Notes under the pieces: generated by a model
The model's database searches: none
What the model was told of the DNA's origin: nothing
What the model saw: only the letters and a program-made list of their open reading frames with translations
Translations under genes and position numbers: made by a program
Shown: piece by piece, positions 14,644 through 23,229 of the stretch
How positions within the stretch are numbered: the first letter of the stretch is position 1
Layout of the letters: each line of letters starts with the position of its first letter
DNA from: Deltaproteobacteria bacterium
GTDB lineage: Bacteria; Myxococcota_A; Polyangia; DRWM01; JAAZOP01
Assembly: GCA_016218765.1 (NCBI GenBank)
Contig: JACRCZ010000069.1
Span: 24,822 to 88,821, forward strand
Length of the DNA: 64,000 nt
Direction: 5' to 3'

Positions 14644-17172
14644 TCACCCTGCCCCCTCGTCGTAGGTGCGCCCCCAGGAGCGTGAGAAACGGGCGACGGC
14701 GTCGTCGAGGCGCCTCGCCTCGTCGGGATCGAGGGGGAGGGAGCCGGCGACGAGGCGGCGGGCGTCGGCCGAGGCTTCGGCGATCCACGCGGCGTCGCGG
14801 AGCGGGTCGGCGAAGCGGAAGCTCGAGAGGCCGGACTGGCGCGCGCCGAACAGATCGCCCGCGCCACGCAGCTCGAGATCGGCCTCGGCGATGCGGAAGC
14901 CGTCGTTCGTCGACGCCACCACCTCGCAGCGCTGCCGCGCAGCCTCCCCTTCCGTCGCGCGCAACAGGAGGCACCACGACTCCTGGCCCGCGCGACCGAC
15001 GCGCCCGCGGATCTGGTGGAGCTGCGAGAGGCCGAAGCGATCCGCGCCATCGATCAGCACGCCCGACGCCGCGGGGACATCGATGCCCACCTCCACGACC
15101 GTCGTCGAGACCAGCACGCGCGCCGACCCGTCCCGGAAGCGGCCGATCGCCGCGAGCTTCTCATCGGGCAGGAGCCGCCCGTGGAGCAGAGCGACGCGCC
15201 CGGGCCCCAGCCGCGCCGCCAGCTCGGCGTGCGTCCCCGTCGCCGACGGCAGCGGCACGTCCTCGGACGGCTCGACCAGGGGACACACGACGAAGACCTG
15301 ATCGCCGGCCTCGACGCGCGCGGCCAGCCGCTCGTACGCCTCGGCGCGCCGCCCCGGCTCCACGGTCTCGGTGCGGATCGGCTTGCGTCCCGGAGGCAGC
15401 TCGTCGAGCACCGTGAGGTCCAGCTCGCCGTAGAGTGCGAGGGCCAGGGTGCGCGGGATGGGCGTCGCCGTCATCACGAGCAGGTGGGGCGTGGTCCCGG
15501 CGGTCTCGGTCTTGGCTCGTGCGAGCAGGAAGCGCTGGTGCACGCCGAAGCGTTGCTGTTCGTCGACGACCACGAAGGCCAGGCGCGGCAGGACGACGGG
15601 ATCCTCGAGCAGCGCGTGGGTGCCGACCACGATCTGCGGCGTGCCGAGCGCCAGGCCGTGTGCGACGACGTGTCGCTCGCGCTTGCGCATGCCGCCGGAG
15701 AGCCGCACGACGCGGATACCGTGCGGCCCGTAGAGCCGGGAGAGCCGTTGGGCGTGCTGGTCGGCGAGGATCTCGGTCGGCGCGAGGATCGCGGCCTGTC
15801 GTCCTGCCGTCGCCGCGAGCACGGCGCCGATCATCGCGACCGCCGTTTTTCCGGCTCCGACATCGCCCTGCAGCAGGCGCCGCATCGGCCGCGAGGCCCT
15901 GAGGTCCGCCCGCAGCGCGGCGAAGGCGCGTCCTTGCGCGCCGGTCGGCTCGAACCCCAGCCGCTGCACGACCGCGGCGAAGGTCGGGTCGTCCACCGCC
16001 AGAGCGGGTGCCGGGCGCGCCGCCTCCTCCGCCCGCGCTCGCGCGACCGCCACGCCCAGCGTCAACGCCTCGCCGTAGACCAGCCGCCGCCACGGCCCCG
16101 CGGGATGGTCGCGCAGGCCGTCACATTCGTCGTGCGGGCCCAGCAGCTCCGACGGGTGGTGGAGCAGCCGGGCGGCTTCGGCCAACGGACGCAGGTTCCG
16201 CTCGACCCGCAATGCCGCGGGCACAGGGTCTCTCAGGTGGTCTCGAACGGCGGCCATGGCCGCCCCGACCACCCGCCGCAACCGCCTCTGATCGAATCCC
16301 GCGACCTTGGTGTATACCGGGACGATCGGCTCGGACGACGCTCCGTCGCGGTCCTCGTCGCCGATCGCGATCAGCTCCGGGTGGACCATCTGCAGCGCGC
16401 CCTCGTAGCGCATCGGCGTTCCGGCCACGCGCACGGGCGTCCCCGAGGGGAACTTGTCCGCCTGGCCCGGATACGCCCGGAACCACACCAGGCTCAATTC
16501 GCCCGTGGGCGTTGGCGTGCCCTGCGACTCGCTTCGCCCCTCGGCATGCTCGGAACGGGCTTCGCTCTGGGCGCCGGCGGGAGGGGCCGGCGGCGCCGGG
16601 AACTGGGCCGCCAACCTCACCACCACGCGCCTGCGCCAGAACGGTCCGCCAATCCTGGTACCCACGACGAACCCGCTCGTGACGGCGTACTGTCCCTCAC
16701 GCAGGGCCGAGAGCGGCAGCACGTGGCGCCGATCGCGGTAGTCGCGGGGCGGCCACAGGGCGAGATCCTCGACCGTCCGCACACCCTGCACAGCGAGACG
16801 CTCGGCCAGTCGCGGTCCCACGCCCCGGATCGAGCCCACCGGCGCGAGCAGCGGATCGACCGGCGCCGCGGGTTCCTCCGCCCGCTTCTCCCGCACCTTC
16901 CGTCCTTCGGACCGCGTTCGTTTCGGACGGGACCCTTCCCGGATGTCCCGAACGAGTGACGCGACGTCGCCGGACGCAACACGCGCCTCGCCCGCGGCGA
17001 CGCGCGTCCCCAGCTTCACGAGCCGCTCCCGCAGCGGCCCGCGATACAGCACCGCCAGACCGCGCAGCAGCGCCAGAAGGTCGTCGGATGCCCCGCCGTC
17101 TCCGATCGCCCCCGCGGCCCGCTCGACCGCCTCGAGCTGCTCGGGCAGCGTCGGCAGCGTTTGCACCGGCAC
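14644..17172 (-). CDS. recG: ATP-dependent DNA helicase RecG
   Basis: 842 residues, longer than E. coli RecG because of a roughly 130-residue helical N-terminal extension ahead of the wedge domain. The wedge begins with GSIRGVGPRLAERLAVQGVR. Motor motifs are Walker A GDVGAGKT (around residue 435), motif II as DEQQRFGVHQR where most RecGs have DEQH, MTATPIPRTLAL, and the RecG-specific SQLHQIRGRVGRAG. It remodels stalled forks and Holliday junctions. The GTG at 17172 with GGAAGG upstream is chosen; an alternative ATG at 17235 lies inside the CACAGATG repeat. The frame stays open far upstream, antisense to the TonB genes, but that part is not coding. Confidence 0.93.
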   Translation of the reverse strand: MPVQTLPTLPEQLEAVERAAGAIGDGGASDDLLALLRGLAVLYRGPLRERLVKLGTRVAAGEARVASGDVASLVRDIREGSRPKRTRSEGRKVREKRAEEPAAPVDPLLAPVGSIRGVGPRLAERLAVQGVRTVEDLALWPPRDYRDRRHVLPLSALREGQYAVTSGFVVGTRIGGPFWRRRVVVRLAAQFPAPPAPPAGAQSEARSEHAEGRSESQGTPTPTGELSLVWFRAYPGQADKFPSGTPVRVAGTPMRYEGALQMVHPELIAIGDEDRDGASSEPIVPVYTKVAGFDQRRLRRVVGAAMAAVRDHLRDPVPAALRVERNLRPLAEAARLLHHPSELLGPHDECDGLRDHPAGPWRRLVYGEALTLGVAVARARAEEAARPAPALAVDDPTFAAVVQRLGFEPTGAQGRAFAALRADLRASRPMRRLLQGDVGAGKTAVAMIGAVLAATAGRQAAILAPTEILADQHAQRLSRLYGPHGIRVVRLSGGMRKRERHVVAHGLALGTPQIVVGTHALLEDPVVLPRLAFVVVDEQQRFGVHQRFLLARAKTETAGTTPHLLVMTATPIPRTLALALYGELDLTVLDELPPGRKPIRTETVEPGRRAEAYERLAARVEAGDQVFVVCPLVEPSEDVPLPSATGTHAELAARLGPGRVALLHGRLLPDEKLAAIGRFRDGSARVLVSTTVVEVGIDVPAASGVLIDGADRFGLSQLHQIRGRVGRAGQESWCLLLRATEGEAARQRCEVVASTNDGFRIAEADLELRGAGDLFGARQSGLSSFRFADPLRDAAWIAEASADARRLVAGSLPLDPDEARRLDDAVARFSRSWGRTYDEGAG

Positions 17173-17222
17173 CTGGCGCCCTTCCGTCGCGCCCTTGCCC
17201 CGCCCTGGCCTTTCCCTCTCCC

Positions 17223-17251
17223 TATCTGTGTTCATCTGTGGCCATCTGTGG
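17223..17251 (-). repeat. CACAGATG-type short repeat
   Basis: Read on the minus strand this is GCCACAGATGGCCACAGATGAACACAGAT, three near-identical 10-mers. It is preceded on that strand by a roughly 50-base purine tract (17252-17299). The same unit recurs at 30512, 61548 and 61612. Confidence 0.8.
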
Positions 17252-17334
17252 CTTCTTCTTCCCCCTCCCCCCTCCCCTCCCTCCCCTCCTCCCCTCCTGT
17301 GGCCTTCAGCCATCCACCGGGTTATCATACCCGT

Positions 17335-18228
17335 GTGAGCGTGGGAGCGGCACGGTGGACCGGGTCGGACGACAGGTCGCCGTGGCGGGCATTCGTCGCG
17401 GCGTCGGTCGGGGTGCACGCCGGCGCCGTCGCGCTCGTCGCGTTGTTCGCGCTCCTGGCCGGCCCCCCGGACTGGAGCACGTCGCGCGGCGGGCGTCCGC
17501 GCGCCGTGGATCTGGCCTACCTCGCCCTTGCCGAACCCTCTCCCCCCGCGACGTCCCGGCCGCCGGTGGCCGGCGAGCTTCCGGCGACGGCGGCGGGCGT
17601 TGCCGATCTCGAGTCGAACCTGCCGACGCCGTCGTTCGAGATCGTGCAGCCGGAGACCCCTGCGACCGCGGCGACGCCGACCCGTCGGGCGGGGGGTCGG
17701 ACGGCGGGCCCGGGAGCGAGGGCGCCTTCGGGGATGCCGGCGCGGACGCTGGTGGTGGTCAGTGCGTGGGACGGGGAGCTGGTCCAGGGGGGCGTGGTGG
17801 ACGGAACGGTACGGCCCTCCGGTACGGCGGGCGACGGCATCTCGAGCGCGGAGCCTGGGCATCCGACGATGACGGTGGGGCCGGCCGAGAGTCCGATGAC
17901 GGTTTCGTTCGAGACGGGGGATTCGCGTTTTTCCGGGTACTTCGGGGCGATCGCGCCGCTTCTGGAGCGGGAGCTGCGCGACGCGTTTCCGCGCGAGCGG
18001 GCGCTGCTGATGCAACAGGGCGAAATCGTTTTCGAATGGACGATCGGGGTGGACGGCACGATCGGCCCGCCCAAGGTGGTGCGCCCGTCGGGTGTCTCGC
18101 CGTTCGACCGGAACGTGCTCGACGGTTTCCGTCGCGCGGCGCGGCGATTCCCGGCGCCGCCCGCGACGATGCCGTTGCCCGTGCGCATACTGCACCAGCA
18201 CCGCTACGACAACCCGATGTTCGACTAG
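17335..18228 (+). CDS. TonB-like energy transducer
   Basis: 297 residues with a short cytoplasmic N-terminus, one membrane helix (about residues 18-42), a long Pro/Ala/Thr-rich periplasmic spacer and a C-terminal TonB-type domain (GEIVFEWTIGVDGTIGPPKV to the end). TonB domains couple the proton motive force to outer-membrane transport. The GTG at 17335 follows TATCAT inside a small palindrome (CGGGT-TATCAT-ACCCG), which may be the -10 of a promoter with a short leader. A related protein follows 54 bases downstream. No ExbB/ExbD genes or receptor are present in this window, so the partner is unknown. Confidence 0.72.
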   Translation: MSVGAARWTGSDDRSPWRAFVAASVGVHAGAVALVALFALLAGPPDWSTSRGGRPRAVDLAYLALAEPSPPATSRPPVAGELPATAAGVADLESNLPTPSFEIVQPETPATAATPTRRAGGRTAGPGARAPSGMPARTLVVVSAWDGELVQGGVVDGTVRPSGTAGDGISSAEPGHPTMTVGPAESPMTVSFETGDSRFSGYFGAIAPLLERELRDAFPRERALLMQQGEIVFEWTIGVDGTIGPPKVVRPSGVSPFDRNVLDGFRRAARRFPAPPATMPLPVRILHQHRYDNPMFD

Positions 18229-18282
18229 CGGCGGCGGGGGGCGGGAGGCGGAGGACGGAAGGCGCGAGGCGGAAGGACGAGG

Positions 18283-19419
18283 ATGGCGACGAAGGCGCCG
18301 GTGGACGGGGGGGGACGCGAGCGACGCTCCGCGCGCGGGGATCCCACCTTCCGGCGGCTGCTGGTCGCCGTCGGCGTCGCGGTGCTCCTGCATCCCGTGC
18401 TTCTGGTGCCCATCGGCTACCTGCTTCCCGACGCTCCCGGTGCGTCCGAGCCGGGGCGTTCGGTATCGATCGACTTCTACGCCCGGAGCCTGCGCTCGCT
18501 GGCGCCGCTGTTCTACCATCCGGCGGAGCCGATCCCGGAGGGGCAGGTCGTCGATGCGCCCGAGGTGACGGGAGCATCGGGCGAGGCGTCGCCGGACGCG
18601 CGGTTCCTGTCGGAGCGGGCGCAGACGGTGGCGGAGGAGAGCCAGGCGCACATCCGGATTGCGGGGCCGCACCGTGTCGGCTCGACGATCTCCGGTCCGG
18701 GGAGTGCTCGCGCCGGCCGGCGTCTTCCGGGACAGGTCGGTGCGGTCGCGACGGGTGCGGGCGCGGGGCGGGATCCCGCACCGAACGGTCCGGACATCGT
18801 GCGGGCCCCGCCCGGCGCGGCGGCTCCGGCGGGGGCGCCGGGGGCGCCTGCCGAGTCGGGCGGTGCGTCGCGGGCCGCGCGCGCGGCGCTGCCATCGGCG
18901 CGCAGTCCGTTGACCGCGGGCGCGGGGGTTTCCCCGCTCCCGCCGGGCGATCCGCTGGTGCCGGGATTCGAGGAGCTTTCCGCGGCGGTGGCCGGCAGCG
19001 GCATTGACCGCCTGGACGGCGTGGCGTCCGGCGATGAGACCGCGGTCTCGACGCGCCCCTTCGCCCACGCCGGTTTCTTCCGCCGGGTGAAGGACCGCGT
19101 GGCGCAGTACTGGGACGTCCGCGGGGCGTTCGCGTACAACGACCCGCTGGGCACGGTCTACGGCTACCGCGACCGCGAGACGATCGTGCTGGTGACGCTC
19201 GACTGCTCCGGCAACCTGGACGGCTCGATCCTCCTCGAGGACTCCGGCGCGCGTTTCCTGGACGAGCTGGCGGTGGATTCGATTGCGCAGGCGGCGCCGT
19301 TCCACAATCCGCCGCAGGAGCTGTGCGACGCAGATCGCGACATCATCACCTTCACGTTCGGCTTCTACGTGGAGGCCGACCAGGGTCCGTCGCTGCAGGT
19401 CCGTTACGGGCGGCAGTGA
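18283..19419 (+). CDS. Second TonB/TolA-like protein
   Basis: 378 residues: a basic N-terminus, a membrane helix (LLVAVGVAVLLHPVLLVPIG), a long Ala/Pro/Gly-rich spacer and a C-terminal domain starting near FRRVKDRVAQYWDVRGAFAY. In that domain, LVTLDCSGNLDGSILLEDSG followed by FLDELAVDSIAQAAPFHNPP follows the TonB/TolA C-terminal pattern. Two conserved-looking Cys (in DCSGN and ELCDAD) could form a disulfide. It lies directly after the first TonB-like gene and probably works with it; whether as TonB or TolA cannot be told from sequence. The downstream 129-base gap carries a short tandem repeat. Confidence 0.72.
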   Translation: MATKAPVDGGGRERRSARGDPTFRRLLVAVGVAVLLHPVLLVPIGYLLPDAPGASEPGRSVSIDFYARSLRSLAPLFYHPAEPIPEGQVVDAPEVTGASGEASPDARFLSERAQTVAEESQAHIRIAGPHRVGSTISGPGSARAGRRLPGQVGAVATGAGAGRDPAPNGPDIVRAPPGAAAPAGAPGAPAESGGASRAARAALPSARSPLTAGAGVSPLPPGDPLVPGFEELSAAVAGSGIDRLDGVASGDETAVSTRPFAHAGFFRRVKDRVAQYWDVRGAFAYNDPLGTVYGYRDRETIVLVTLDCSGNLDGSILLEDSGARFLDELAVDSIAQAAPFHNPPQELCDADRDIITFTFGFYVEADQGPSLQVRYGRQ

Positions 19420-19464
19420 AGGCCGCGAGCTGCGATCGCAGTCGCGAGCTTCTCCGAGGGGATT

Positions 19465-19502
19465 TCACGCAAAGGGCGCAAAGGGACGCAAAGGGCGCAA
19501 AG
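19465..19502 (+). repeat. CGCAAAGGG tandem repeat
   Basis: TTCACGCAAAGGGCGCAAAGGGACGCAAAGGGCGCAAAGA-type sequence, four copies of a 9-10-base unit between the TonB-like gene and the lytic transglycosylase gene. A related GCGCAGGGG tract is found at 25206-25238. Confidence 0.8.
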
Positions 19503-19548
19503 AGCTTCTTTCTGGACTCGGGCGCTTGCAGCCGCGATCATCGGCGAC

Positions 19549-21822
19549 GTGTCGAGGCTCCTCGTCGCTTCCGTCGCGCTGGTCCTTTCCGGGCCTCGCT
19601 GCCCGTCGAGCGGAGACGAGCCGGGTGGGCGTGTGGCGGAGGGGGATGCGACTTCCGGGGAGCCTGCCGACGCGGAGTGGAGCGACGGGGGCGCGGCGGG
19701 TGGAATTGCCGAAGCGGGGTGGGGTGACGGCGCGGCGGATGGCATTGCCGACGCGGCGGCATCGGCGGAGGGGACGACGGAGACGGCGGCCGCCGCGCCT
19801 ACCCCGGTCGAGCGGCTCCGCGCGGCGGTGGACGCTTTCCACGCGGGGGCGTGGGCCCCGGCCGAGGCGGGGTTTCGCGCCCTGCGGGGCGTTTGGCCGG
19901 CCATCGACGACGTGCTGCGGTACTGGGCGATGGAGGCGGCCTGGCGCGGCGGGCGGCTCGACGCGGCGGAGCCGGACGCCGAGGCATTGGCGGCGAGGGA
20001 CGGGCCGCACCTGCGCGACGCCGTGCTGCGCCTGGGCGACATCGCCTACGAGGAGCAGCGCTGGGCCGACGCGGCGGGGCGTTACGAGTCGCTGGGCGAG
20101 GACTTGCCGCGGGGCGTCGATGACGCGGTGGTGCGGTTCCGCATCGCACGTTGCCGGGAGGAGACCGGGGGCGAGCGGGAGGCTCGGCGCGAGTACGAGG
20201 ACCTGGTGCGGCACGAGCCCGATTCGCCTGCGGCGGCGGAGGCCGAGGCCCGCCTGCGCGCCCTCGACGCCGCGTTCGCCGTCCCACCGGCGTGGCGCCT
20301 GGAGCGGGCACGGATCCTCGTGCGTCGCCGGGACTGGGCCGAGGCCATCGCGGAGCTGGACCTCATTCCGGCCGGCACGACGAGCCCTTCGCCGGAGGAC
20401 GTGGCGTGGGAGCGCGCCAACGCGATCTACAAGCACCGGCGGCGCTACGAGGAGGCGGCGCGGGCGTTCGCCGTGGTGGTCGAGATGGGCGGGCGGCACG
20501 CGGTGGAGGCCGAGTTCCTCCATGCCCGGTCGCTCGCGCGCGCGAACCTGGACGACGAGGCGATCGCCGCGTACCGCGCGTTCGCGGAGAAGCACCCGCG
20601 GGACGCGCACGCCACCGACGCGAAGTACCTGCCCGCGACGCTGGAGCTGTACCACGGACGGTTCGAGGCCGCGATCGAGGCGTTGGAGGCGCTGGTCGGT
20701 CGCAACCGGTCCGGTCCCGGCCGGCCCCAGACCCGCTGGTCGCTCGGCCTGGCCTATCTGCTTGCCGCCCGTCCCGCCGACGCGCTCGAGCTCGTGGACG
20801 GCACGCGCGGCGACGACGACGACGCCTACGGCGAGGCGCGCGCGACCTACTGGGGCGCCGTGGCGCGGCTCGACCTGGGGCGCACGGACGAGGCGACGGG
20901 GATGCTGCGGCAGCTCATCGCCGACTCGCCGCTCCACTGGTACGCCCTGCTCGCCCGCCACCGGCTCGCCGGGCTCGGCGTCGAGGTGCCGCCGCCGTAT
21001 CCCGAGCGCACGATCGGGCGCAGCGACATGCGCGAGCGGTGCGACGGGCTGCCGCTGGAGGTGCGGGCGCTGCGCGAGGCGGGGCTGCTCGACGACGCGC
21101 GGGCGCTCGCTCTTCCCGCCCTGCGTCCCCTGATTGCGCCGGCCGAGGGGGACGAACTGCACGACGTGGTGGGGCGGCTGTTGTGCGTCGAGGCCGTGTA
21201 TCTGGCCCACGACCACGTGCGTTCGGCGGTCCACACGGACGACTGGGGCCTGCGGCTGGACCCGGCGGCGCTTCCGTTCTGGGAGGCGGCCTATCCGAAG
21301 GCGTGGCGGGAGCGGGTGGAGGCGGCTGCGGGGCGCGAATCGAGCTCGCCGTACGTCATCTGGGCGATCATGCGGCAGGAAAGCTCGTTCGATCCCGGCG
21401 TCGTGTCGCAGGCGGACGCGATCGGCCTGTTGCAGATGATCCCGCCGACGACGACGCGGATGCTGGAGGCGCGCGGGGAGACGTACGACGACGCCGTGCT
21501 CTACGATCCGGCGCGCAACATCGACCTCGGGGTGGAGTACATCGCGCGGATCGGGGAGAAGTTCCACGGGCAGCTTCCCTTGCAGGCGGCCGGGTTCAAC
21601 GGCGGGCCGCACAACGTCGCACGGTGGCTGGACGACCTGGCCGAGACGCGGCTGGACTACTTCGTGGAGCGCATCCCGTTCGAGCAGACGCGCAACTACG
21701 TCCGGCGGGTGCTCACGTCCTACGCGCGGTACCTGTACCTCTACGAGACCGACGACAACGTGTGGCCCGTCGAGCTGCCGATGGAGCTGCAACGCGACTA
21801 CCTCGCCGAGCCGAGCTACTAG
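19549..21822 (+). CDS. Soluble lytic murein transglycosylase with TPR superhelix
   Basis: 757 residues. The N-terminal signal-like segment is followed by an Ala/Gly/Asp-rich region (to about residue 80), then roughly 450 residues of TPR-like helical pairs. The C-terminal Slt domain has the catalytic Glu611 in MRQESSF, then QADAIGLLQMIPPTT and LQAAGFNGGPHNVARWL. It cleaves peptidoglycan glycan strands to 1,6-anhydro-muropeptides in the periplasm. The domain order matches Slt70. The GTG at 19549 is the first start giving a signal-like N-terminus (LLVASVALVLSG). Its TAG overlaps the stop of the convergent lipoprotein gene in the tetranucleotide CTAG. Confidence 0.88.
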   Translation: MSRLLVASVALVLSGPRCPSSGDEPGGRVAEGDATSGEPADAEWSDGGAAGGIAEAGWGDGAADGIADAAASAEGTTETAAAAPTPVERLRAAVDAFHAGAWAPAEAGFRALRGVWPAIDDVLRYWAMEAAWRGGRLDAAEPDAEALAARDGPHLRDAVLRLGDIAYEEQRWADAAGRYESLGEDLPRGVDDAVVRFRIARCREETGGEREARREYEDLVRHEPDSPAAAEAEARLRALDAAFAVPPAWRLERARILVRRRDWAEAIAELDLIPAGTTSPSPEDVAWERANAIYKHRRRYEEAARAFAVVVEMGGRHAVEAEFLHARSLARANLDDEAIAAYRAFAEKHPRDAHATDAKYLPATLELYHGRFEAAIEALEALVGRNRSGPGRPQTRWSLGLAYLLAARPADALELVDGTRGDDDDAYGEARATYWGAVARLDLGRTDEATGMLRQLIADSPLHWYALLARHRLAGLGVEVPPPYPERTIGRSDMRERCDGLPLEVRALREAGLLDDARALALPALRPLIAPAEGDELHDVVGRLLCVEAVYLAHDHVRSAVHTDDWGLRLDPAALPFWEAAYPKAWRERVEAAAGRESSSPYVIWAIMRQESSFDPGVVSQADAIGLLQMIPPTTTRMLEARGETYDDAVLYDPARNIDLGVEYIARIGEKFHGQLPLQAAGFNGGPHNVARWLDDLAETRLDYFVERIPFEQTRNYVRRVLTSYARYLYLYETDDNVWPVELPMELQRDYLAEPSY

Positions 21823-22865
21823 AGGCAGGCGCCGAGGCGGCCGGTGGGGTCGTGGATGTCGTTGCAGGTGTAGGCGGGGGCGGGGCAGTCGAGGCCGATG
21901 CGGGAGGTTTCGCAGATGTAGAGGCACTGGCTTTCGCCGGAGCCGAGGGTGAAGCACTGGTAGCGGGCGGCGCAGTCGGAGGAGCCGCCGGCGGAGCAGT
22001 CCGAGCCCTGGGTGCCGGAGCCGACTCCCGAGCAGTCGGTGTAGGCCTCGTAGACGCCGCCGCCGGTGGCGTCGACGAAGCTGGGGCGGCAGGCATGGGA
22101 GGTGTCGCAGCCGCTGCCCAGGAGCACGTCGCAGTGGAGCGTGCAGGCCTTGATGCCGTCCACGACGGTGCCGGAGATGTTCATCTGGATGAGGCAGCCG
22201 GCGCTGGGGCCGAGGGATGCGCAGTCGGCGTCGTCGCGGCAGAGCCTGCGGCAGCGGCTGCCCGAGCCGTCGTTGAGGCACATCATGCCGGCACCGCAGC
22301 TATCGGTGAGCGAGAAGCCGGCGCAGGCCTGGTTGAGTGCGCGGGCGCCGTTCCGGTCGCAGACGGGGTCGGGTCGGACGCCGACCAGCTCCGAGAAGGC
22401 GCACTTCAGATCCGGGCCGCACAACTCCTGCTCGACCAGGTCGTCGACCGTGCACGGGTCGCCGACCTCGGGCGCGGGCGTCTCGTCCGCGGCGTCCTCC
22501 GCCGCGGTCTCGTCGCGGGCGCCGTCGTCGGCCGGGGCGTCCTCGACGGCGGCGTCGTCGCCCGCGTCGGTTTCGCCGCCGCCGTCGGGCGGGGTTCCGG
22601 CGCACTGGCAGGTGGTGCCGACGCAGGCGCCGCCTCCGGCGTAGCCGGCGGTGCGGCAGGACGCATCGCACGCCGCGGTCTCGCAGGGGCCCGCGTCGGC
22701 GTCGCCGCCGCCGTCGGGCCGGGAGCAGATGCAGCGGTTGTCGACGCACGAGCCGATTGCGGGCGCGCACGACGCGCGGCACGGGACCGTCGAGCATTCG
22801 GTCGTCTCCTCGGCCTGCGCGCAGCCGCCGAGGAGTCCCAGGACCAGCAGTGGAGCGAGCCTCAT
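21819..22865 (-). CDS. Cysteine-rich lipoprotein sharing the six-Cys repeat
   Basis: 348 residues. MRLAPLLVLGLLGGC is a short lipoprotein signal. Two six-Cys motifs follow: CSTVPCRASC...CVDNRCIC and CETAACDASC...CVGTTCQC, spaced C-x4-C-x3-C-x6-10-C-x4-C-x-C as in the lipoprotein at 11-12 kb. An acidic linker (DAGDDAAVEDAPADDG) then leads to a roughly 200-residue Cys-rich domain with C-x7-C type pairs such as CRRLCRDDADC, as in many myxobacterial surface proteins. Function unknown, probably outer-membrane anchored. It converges tail to tail with the transglycosylase gene, sharing stop bases. Confidence 0.8.
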   Translation of the reverse strand: MRLAPLLVLGLLGGCAQAEETTECSTVPCRASCAPAIGSCVDNRCICSRPDGGGDADAGPCETAACDASCRTAGYAGGGACVGTTCQCAGTPPDGGGETDAGDDAAVEDAPADDGARDETAAEDAADETPAPEVGDPCTVDDLVEQELCGPDLKCAFSELVGVRPDPVCDRNGARALNQACAGFSLTDSCGAGMMCLNDGSGSRCRRLCRDDADCASLGPSAGCLIQMNISGTVVDGIKACTLHCDVLLGSGCDTSHACRPSFVDATGGGVYEAYTDCSGVGSGTQGSDCSAGGSSDCAARYQCFTLGSGESQCLYICETSRIGLDCPAPAYTCNDIHDPTGRLGACL

Positions 22866-22908
22866 GGTTCGAGCCCCCTTTCCCTCCCGACGGCGGAGCA
22901 TAGCGCGA

Positions 22909-23139
22909 TCAGGGACGGTCGTCGCGCCAGGCGGCGGCATCGACCGAACCCGCGGGGTGGCACGGGTCGCAGACGGAGGTCGTCTCGAGCGGTTCGCCGT
23001 CCCGCAGCGGACCATGCACGCCTCCGTCGGGGTGGCAGGTCGTGCACGGGAGGTCGAGCCCGCCGGCGCCGCCCAGGTGCCGCAGGTGTGCGCCGTGCGG
23101 TGCGGCGACGATCGAATCGATGTGCAGCGGTCCGCGCAC
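22909..23139 (-). CDS. Short protein with two CxxCH haem-binding motifs, possibly a remnant
   Basis: A 76-codon frame from a GTG at 23139 contains CTTCH and CDPCH in a context (PHGAHLRHLGG, then CTTCHPDGGVHG) typical of one repeat unit of multihaem c-type cytochromes. There is no signal peptide or good ribosome site. The frame is open upstream to the stop of the preceding lipoprotein gene, but that part is Arg-rich and unlike protein. It may be the surviving C-terminus of a longer cytochrome whose front was lost or frameshifted, or a misread start. It lies between two lipoprotein genes on the same strand. Confidence 0.35.
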   Translation of the reverse strand: MRGPLHIDSIVAAPHGAHLRHLGGAGGLDLPCTTCHPDGGVHGPLRDGEPLETTSVCDPCHPAGSVDAAAWRDDRP

Positions 23140-23229
23140 GGGCCGCCGCGTCCGGCGGCGTGCCGGCGGTCGCCGACCCTGCCGGGGTTTCGCGCGTCCA
23201 TGTCGGGGAAGACCGCCAGGCGAGGCGCG

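Noticed and set aside
14644..19305. RecG frame extended to 1553 codons upstream.
   Set aside because: The extension runs antisense through both TonB-like genes and through the purine tract and repeat; RecG homology starts near 17172.
19465..22281. A 938-codon minus-strand frame opposite the lytic transglycosylase.
   Set aside because: Arg/His/Pro/Leu-rich shadow without domains; the plus strand encodes TPRs and a complete Slt catalytic domain.
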